Below are positions 60,140-64,000 of a stretch of DNA of 64,000 nucleotides, in pieces (the first letter of the stretch is position 1; the number at the start of each line of letters is the position of its first letter). The DNA is from ZC4RG35 sp964571765 (GTDB lineage: Bacteria; Actinomycetota; Acidimicrobiia; Spongiisociales; ZC4RG35): assembly GCA_964571765.1 (NCBI GenBank), contig CAZNDH010000001.1:96111-160110 (forward strand), in the 5' to 3' direction. A program made the position numbers and the translations under genes. The notes beneath the pieces are model-generated. The model was not told the origin of the DNA and did not search any database. It saw only the letters and a list, made by a program, of their open reading frames with translations.

Positions 60140-60547
60140 CTACTTCCGCTCTTCGATGCGGATCAGATTGCCCGCCGGGTCGCGCACGGCTCCGTCACGG
60201 ACGCCCCATGGCCGGTCGGCGGGCTCCTCCAACACCTCTACACCGGGTGTGGTGGCCAACCTGTCGAAGATGGAGTCGAGGTCGTCGCAGCCGAAGTGGA
60301 CCGGGCTCAGTTCGCCCTTGGCGAGAAGTGCGGCCAGGGCGTCCCCGTCCTCCTCGGAGCGACCGGCATGTGTCTCGAACAGGACGATCCCCACGTCGGG
60401 CTGGCTTTCGGGCACCAGGGTGATCCAGCGGAATCCGTCGTAGGCGACTTCGTTGCTCACGGTAAGACCCAAGCCGTCGCGGTAGAAGCCGAGAGCGGCG
60501 TCGGGGTCGTCGACGAAGATGTGCACTTGACTGAGTAGAACGGTCAT
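60140..60547 (-). CDS. VOC family protein (glyoxalase/bleomycin-resistance fold)
   Basis: The 135-aa protein has two beta-alpha-beta-beta-beta modules: SQVHIFVDDPDAALGFYRDG at the start, and SPVHFGCDDLDSIFDRLATT then WGVRDGAVRDPAGNLIRIEE at the end. A metal-ligand Glu/His set is plausible. It probably binds or transforms a small molecule. It is 9 nt downstream of an AraC-type gene, a pairing repeated in many actinobacteria. Confidence 0.87.
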   Translation of the reverse strand: MTVLLSQVHIFVDDPDAALGFYRDGLGLTVSNEVAYDGFRWITLVPESQPDVGIVLFETHAGRSEEDGDALAALLAKGELSPVHFGCDDLDSIFDRLATTPGVEVLEEPADRPWGVRDGAVRDPAGNLIRIEERK

Positions 60548-60556
60548 GTCTTCACC

Positions 60557-61015
60557 CTACGAAGGCGCCGCTACCGACGCTTCTTCAAATCTGCTTTCTT
60601 CGCGGTTGTCCCGGCGCTCGGTTCGGCGAGGCCGGGTGATGACCATGGTCACGCAGGCGGACAGGGGACGGAGCCCGTCGTGGTTGCCTGCCCGGTAGGC
60701 GCTCGGTGACTCGCCGACGAGCCCGGTGAACCGAGTCGAAAACGAGCCCAAGCTGGAGAATCCGACGGCAAAGCAGATCTCGGTGACGCTCATCTCCCCC
60801 CGGCGCAGCAGCGCCTTGGCCCGCTCGATGCGCCGGGTCATCAGATAGGAGTAGGGAGTCTCCGAGTACGCTGCCCGGAAGCGGCGGCTGAAGTGCGCCG
60901 ACGACATCATGGCGGTACGGGCCAGCGACGGCACGTCGAGTGGCTCGGCGTACTCCCGGTCCATGCGGTCCCGGGCCCGGCGCAGCCGACGCAGCTCGTC
61001 CAGGTCGGCGCTCAT
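60557..61015 (-). CDS. AraC family transcriptional regulator (DNA-binding domain only)
   Basis: The 152-aa protein has an N-terminal AraC/XylS double helix-turn-helix (about 15-110): SLARTAMMSSAHFSRRFRAA and MSVTEICFAVGFSSLGSFST. A basic tail follows and no ligand-binding domain is present. Control may depend on other partners or on protein level. It is co-transcribed with the VOC gene, its likely target. Confidence 0.88.
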   Translation of the reverse strand: MSADLDELRRLRRARDRMDREYAEPLDVPSLARTAMMSSAHFSRRFRAAYSETPYSYLMTRRIERAKALLRRGEMSVTEICFAVGFSSLGSFSTRFTGLVGESPSAYRAGNHDGLRPLSACVTMVITRPRRTERRDNREESRFEEASVAAPS

Positions 61016-61085
61016 AGGTCGCCTCTCTGCACCTCAGTGGCAGAGACTGCACACACCGAATCGACCTCTCGAGCGGGCCCGGCCA

Positions 61086-61709
61086 TCAAGTGTCCCTCGT
61101 GGAGTCCGGCACCAGGTCCTTGACGTCTTCATAGCTGATCTCGTCGGGTGTGGCCGCCGGTGTGTAGGTGAGCCAGATGACACCGGTGGGGAACACCTCG
61201 GACTGGACCAGGCTCAGGTGGTGGCGCCCGCCGGTCTCGTCGAACAGGTGGCGCCCTGTTCCGGCGGCGACGGGATGTACCAGCAGGCTGAGCTCGTCGA
61301 CCAGCCCGGCAGCCAGCAGCTGCTGGACGACCGAGATCGAGCCGGGAATCAGTATGCGCTTCATGTCGGGGTCAGACTTGAGGTAGGTCACGGCGTCGAC
61401 CAGATCCCCATCGAGCAACTCCGAGTTGCGCCAGGTGAACTGGAGAGGCTGGCGGGAGACGACCACCTTGCGAACATCGCCGAGGAACCTGGCGAACTCG
61501 GCGTCTTCTTCGCCCGCCTCCTCGCGCCCGGGCCAGGCTCCGGCGAAGCTGTCGTAGGTCACCCGACCGAGCAGGAGGACGTCGACCCCGTCGTAGTCGT
61601 GGGACACCGCCCTTCCCATATTGTCGTCGAAGTAGGGAAAGTGCCAGGACTCGTCGATCTCGGCCACGCCGTCGAGGGAGATGAAGAGGGTGGACACGAG
61701 CTTTGCCAC
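61086..61709 (-). CDS. Dihydrofolate reductase-like (RibD C-terminal) protein
   Basis: GTG 61709 begins VAKLVSTLFISLDGVAEIDE; the longer frame overlaps the TetR tail. The 207-aa protein has DVLLLGRVTYDSFAGAWPG and ILIPGSISVVQQLLAAGLVD, both standard for the RibD/DHFR-like superfamily of NADPH-binding reductases. The substrate is unknown; many relatives are orphan reductases. Confidence 0.85.
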   Translation of the reverse strand: MAKLVSTLFISLDGVAEIDESWHFPYFDDNMGRAVSHDYDGVDVLLLGRVTYDSFAGAWPGREEAGEEDAEFARFLGDVRKVVVSRQPLQFTWRNSELLDGDLVDAVTYLKSDPDMKRILIPGSISVVQQLLAAGLVDELSLLVHPVAAGTGRHLFDETGGRHHLSLVQSEVFPTGVIWLTYTPAATPDEISYEDVKDLVPDSTRDT

Positions 61710-61749
61710 GGGGGAACCTTTCGGGGTTGGCTGCACTTTTGCCGGGAGA

Positions 61750-62358
61750 CTAGGTGTCTGGCTCAGGGGGAGGGCCGCCCTTGATGAGCCACCCCACAAC
61801 CAGGTCGGTGGCTACCCCCACCGACTGCCCGGCTGACAGACCGTTCATCAGGAGTGTGCCCCGGAATCCAGGGCTTACCAGGGAGGCAACCACCTGGAGC
61901 GCCTTGGGCTCGTTTACCCGCTCGCCGAGGGCGCGGCCCAACATTTCGCCGACATTGGTCTCCCACAGCTCGTTTGCCCTGGCCATCACCGGATGGTGGC
62001 CGCTCTTCATGTAGACCTGGTAGGCGTCCTCGCTGCGCTCGTAGAGACCGTAGAGCTCCTCGACCAGGGTATGGACCCGCTGCTCCAGAGGAGCGCGAGG
62101 ATCGATCGACTCCGGGGTCGGCATCCTCATCTCGGCTATCCACGAGTCGACCACGGCTTGGGCTAGATCCTCGGGCATCGGGTAGTGGTAGAGCACCGTG
62201 CCCGGAGCCACGTCGGCGCGACGGGCCACCCCTTGCATCGAGGTGTCCTCTATGCCGTTGAGCTGATACTCCTCGGCAGCCGCGGCAAGGATCCGGCGTC
62301 TGGTCTCGTCGACCGAGGCCTGCCGTTTTCCCAATCGGTACGGGCGTTTTCCTGGCAT
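61750..62358 (-). CDS. TetR/AcrR family regulator
   Basis: The 202-aa protein has an N-terminal TetR helix-turn-helix (TRRRILAAAAEEYQLNGIED, then GVARRADVAPGTVLYHYPMP) and a helical ligand domain (about 75-200). It is divergent from a six-helix membrane protein gene across a 75-bp AT-rich gap, so it most likely represses that gene and itself. Confidence 0.9.
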   Translation of the reverse strand: MPGKRPYRLGKRQASVDETRRRILAAAAEEYQLNGIEDTSMQGVARRADVAPGTVLYHYPMPEDLAQAVVDSWIAEMRMPTPESIDPRAPLEQRVHTLVEELYGLYERSEDAYQVYMKSGHHPVMARANELWETNVGEMLGRALGERVNEPKALQVVASLVSPGFRGTLLMNGLSAGQSVGVATDLVVGWLIKGGPPPEPDT

Positions 62359-62433
62359 CTCTGTTATTTTATTTGCACACTGTAGTTAATTAAAGTAGCG
62401 TAGCAGGCAGACCAATGACGGGGAGGATGAGAG
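62359..62433. promoter_or_regulatory. AT-rich divergent promoter/operator region of the TetR pair
   Basis: The gap holds TTATTTTATTTGCAC and an 8-bp palindrome TTAATTAA at 62386-62393. This is a much lower GC content than the flanking genes. It is the only regulatory space for both genes, so the TetR operator must lie here; the palindrome is the best candidate core. Confidence 0.5.
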
Positions 62434-63048
62434 ATGGTTGCTATCGCTGAGCGAACCACCTGCAATGACCGAACGAAGGCGCGGCGTTGGGTCGGCTTCG
62501 CGCTCGGTGCCACCATCGCCGGATTCGTTCTGGGTCTCGGATACGTCGCCCTGCAGGGTGCCTTCGGCTGGTTGAGCGACCTGGGTGCGGTGGCATTCGC
62601 CATCGCCCTGGTCCCGGTGGCGCTCCACCTTCACACGGAGTTCCGCGGCCGGGCACCGGCGGCGTCTCGGGTCGTGCTCGGTGTCGCCCTGTTCGGTCTT
62701 TCGCTGCTGGGTGCCAGTGGAGCTGGTCTGGCAATTCTCGATGCGACCAGGACCCCATCCACCATCCCCATTCTCGAACTCCAGCACCTGGGAATCTTCC
62801 TACAAGGGCTTTGGATGGCCGGTATCGGGATGCTCGGGTTGCTGGTCGGACCCTTCCGGCGTAAGACCTCGCTGGCCGCCCTCATCTCCGGGACGGGATA
62901 CGCCGGGGGAGCACCGGTCAGCCTCTTCATCGGGTTCGAGACCCCTCTTTTCTATCTCGCCTTCCTGATCGCCCTCGTCGGCTTCGTCGTCTGGGCGTTG
63001 AGCCTGCGCAAGGATCTGGGCTCGCTTGGTGCAAACAGTGTGGGCTGA
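62434..63048 (+). CDS. Six-helix membrane protein, TetR-linked
   Basis: The 204-aa protein has six hydrophobic helices (from about VGFALGATIAGFVLGLGYVA to FYLAFLIALVGFVVWALSL) and short charged loops. It resembles DUF4386-like actinobacterial membrane proteins; transport or sensing of a hydrophobic ligand would fit the TetR link. GGGGAGGATGAGAG precedes ATG 62434. Confidence 0.7.
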   Translation: MVAIAERTTCNDRTKARRWVGFALGATIAGFVLGLGYVALQGAFGWLSDLGAVAFAIALVPVALHLHTEFRGRAPAASRVVLGVALFGLSLLGASGAGLAILDATRTPSTIPILELQHLGIFLQGLWMAGIGMLGLLVGPFRRKTSLAALISGTGYAGGAPVSLFIGFETPLFYLAFLIALVGFVVWALSLRKDLGSLGANSVG

Positions 63049-63174
63049 ATCCCGCCACCGGTGGATGGTCCCGGCACTCGCCGTGTCGGGGTTCGGGGCG
63101 TGGTTGCACAACACCCTCGAGAAAATGCCGAAGGCTTCAGCTGTGCTACCAGTGGTGCTCAGGGAGACTCGACG

Positions 63175-63807
63175 ATGGGTGGTAGCGGTCTGATGGTCAG
63201 GTCCTGGGCCTACGACCTGATGTATCGGACGTGGGCACCTTGGGACGCCGTCGGCGTCCGAGAAGACCTGGTCGCTTTGCTCGGCCGTGGCGCGATCGAC
63301 CCGCAGCGTTACCCACGCTCGATCGACTTGGGATGCGGGACCGGCGCCAACGTTGTCTATCTTGCCCATCAGGGATTCGAGTCGTGGGGCATCGACTTCT
63401 CCGAGGTCGCCATCCAGAAAGCCCACCGCCGGGCTCAGGGCGCCGGAGTAGAGACACACCTTGTCGTCGGTGACCTCACCGCGATGAGCATCGAAGGGGT
63501 CGACGGGTCTTTTGACTTCCTCATCGACTTCGGGACCCTGGACGATCTCACCGGGCACGACCGGCGGAGGATGGCGGACACGGTCACCCGGCTCTCCCGA
63601 CCTGGATCCGTCTTCTTGGAGTACTGCTTCTTTGGCGAGCGAGACAAGCTGCCCTGGATGGCGATGGGCGCCTCCAAGTTCAGCCACATCTCCCCCGGTG
63701 AGCTCGAGTCGCTGTTCGGGGAATCATGGGACATCGAGCCACTATCAAGCTATCCGCAATGGCGCACCGAAACCTTCCTACTCACACGCCACTGGTCACC
63801 GCCTTGA
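63175..63807 (+). CDS. Class I SAM-dependent methyltransferase
   Basis: ATG 63175 is chosen because residues before it are not protein-like; ATG 63193 is also possible. The 210-aa enzyme has motif I SIDLGCGTGANVVYLAHQG near 60, the SAM acidic residue in SWGIDFSEVAIQKAHRRA, and motif post-I HLVVGDLTAM. The target is unknown. Its 3' end overlaps a possible gene on the other strand by 58 bp. Confidence 0.85.
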   Translation: MGGSGLMVRSWAYDLMYRTWAPWDAVGVREDLVALLGRGAIDPQRYPRSIDLGCGTGANVVYLAHQGFESWGIDFSEVAIQKAHRRAQGAGVETHLVVGDLTAMSIEGVDGSFDFLIDFGTLDDLTGHDRRRMADTVTRLSRPGSVFLEYCFFGERDKLPWMAMGASKFSHISPGELESLFGESWDIEPLSSYPQWRTETFLLTRHWSPP

Positions 63808-63971
63808 GCCCGATAAACCTCCCGGTAGAGCCAGTCCTCGGCCTGCCATAGGACACGCGCTTCGCTGAAGCTCGCCGCAAAATCGGCCGGAGACATCATG
63901 GGCCTCGGCATGACTTTGACGACAACACTGGCCCTACGGCGGCGTTCAGTCGTCGTCACCGCTACTTGCAT
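63750..63971 (-). CDS. Small protein of unknown function
   Basis: A 73-aa frame with an in-frame stop upstream, so it is complete within the window. The middle (ADFAASFSEARVLWQAEDWL then YREVYRAQGG) looks like a helical protein; the ends are basic. There is no clear Shine-Dalgarno and it overlaps the methyltransferase 3' end. Real expression is uncertain. Confidence 0.35.
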   Translation of the reverse strand: MQVAVTTTERRRRASVVVKVMPRPMMSPADFAASFSEARVLWQAEDWLYREVYRAQGGDQWRVSRKVSVRHCG

Positions 63972-64000
63972 CGCCGTCGGATCGGCCCCTGATCACCCGG

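Noticed and set aside
1..64000. CRISPR arrays, tRNA/rRNA genes, transposases, integrases, att sites
   Set aside because: Scanned by eye through the intergenic regions; no regularly spaced repeats, no cloverleaf-like sequence, no recombinase-like protein. A tRNA scan would be needed to be certain.

Overview
The window is GC-rich, densely coded DNA from an actinobacterium. Two F420-type luciferase-like oxidoreductases, a GlgE/TreS-maltokinase pathway, a BTAD-family regulator, a GlnK/GlnD pair of actinobacterial type and frequent ATGA/GTGA gene overlaps all fit that group. An uncultured Acidimicrobiia-like lineage is my best guess, but no rRNA or other marker gene is present to prove it. I found no rRNA, tRNA, CRISPR array, insertion sequence or phage gene.

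Layout. 1-3.8 kb: a truncated unknown gene, divergent from a large BTAD/ATPase/TPR regulator with a three-copy operator-like repeat between them, then TerC. 4.3-5.0 kb: small stress-type genes (a KDDR/Rho-N-like protein, a 55-aa Cys-rich metallothionein-like protein, a small membrane protein) on back-to-back sigma-B-type promoters. 5.2-9.8 kb: a glycan locus of two GT-B glycosyltransferases, a GH130-type mannoside phosphorylase and a barrel-like protein. 10-12.2 kb: a second divergent pair of sigma-B-type promoters driving a 19-aa membrane peptide and a YflT-like general stress protein. 12.2-17.6 kb: a Ca-type P-ATPase and a CopB-type Cu-ATPase coupled to a lipoprotein cytochrome c. 18.5-29.3 kb: alpha-glucan metabolism (GlgP facing a GlgB, GH57, GlgE, TreS-Mak operon), headed by a ThiS/MoaD-like protein and a BNR-repeat protein. 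30.8-38.9 kb: LLM oxidoreductase, Dps, membrane adenylate cyclase, Hsp20, a baeRF-like protein, a hydrolase and a polysaccharide deacetylase. 38.9-46.4 kb: a shortened MgtE coupled to a P-type ATPase, a universal stress protein, phosphofructokinase and GAPDH, with gene debris between and beyond the last two. 46.9-51.4 kb: mixed enzymes and DoxX-like membrane proteins. 51.5-55.5 kb: the amtB-glnK-glnD ammonium module. 56.3-59.1 kb: a MarR regulator followed by a second glycosyltransferase + barrel protein pair, paralogous to the first. 59.2-64 kb: LapA, DUF1801, VOC/AraC, RibD-like, TetR with a divergent membrane protein, and a methyltransferase.

Three themes tie the window together. First, carbon storage: the maltose-1-phosphate route to alpha-glucan is nearly complete, and a duplicated GT + barrel module, one copy with GH130, may form a second reserve or osmolyte glycan system, possibly mannan-like. 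Second, stress: five promoter-like elements with the same 14-bp spacing (GTTT-type -35, GGGTA -10) precede small stress, membrane and metal-handling genes. Third, metal homeostasis: three P-type ATPases, MgtE, TerC, Dps and a metallothionein-like protein. Many coding starts were moved from the longest possible start to an internal ATG/GTG supported by a Shine-Dalgarno site, a signal peptide or family length; the reason is given in each entry.
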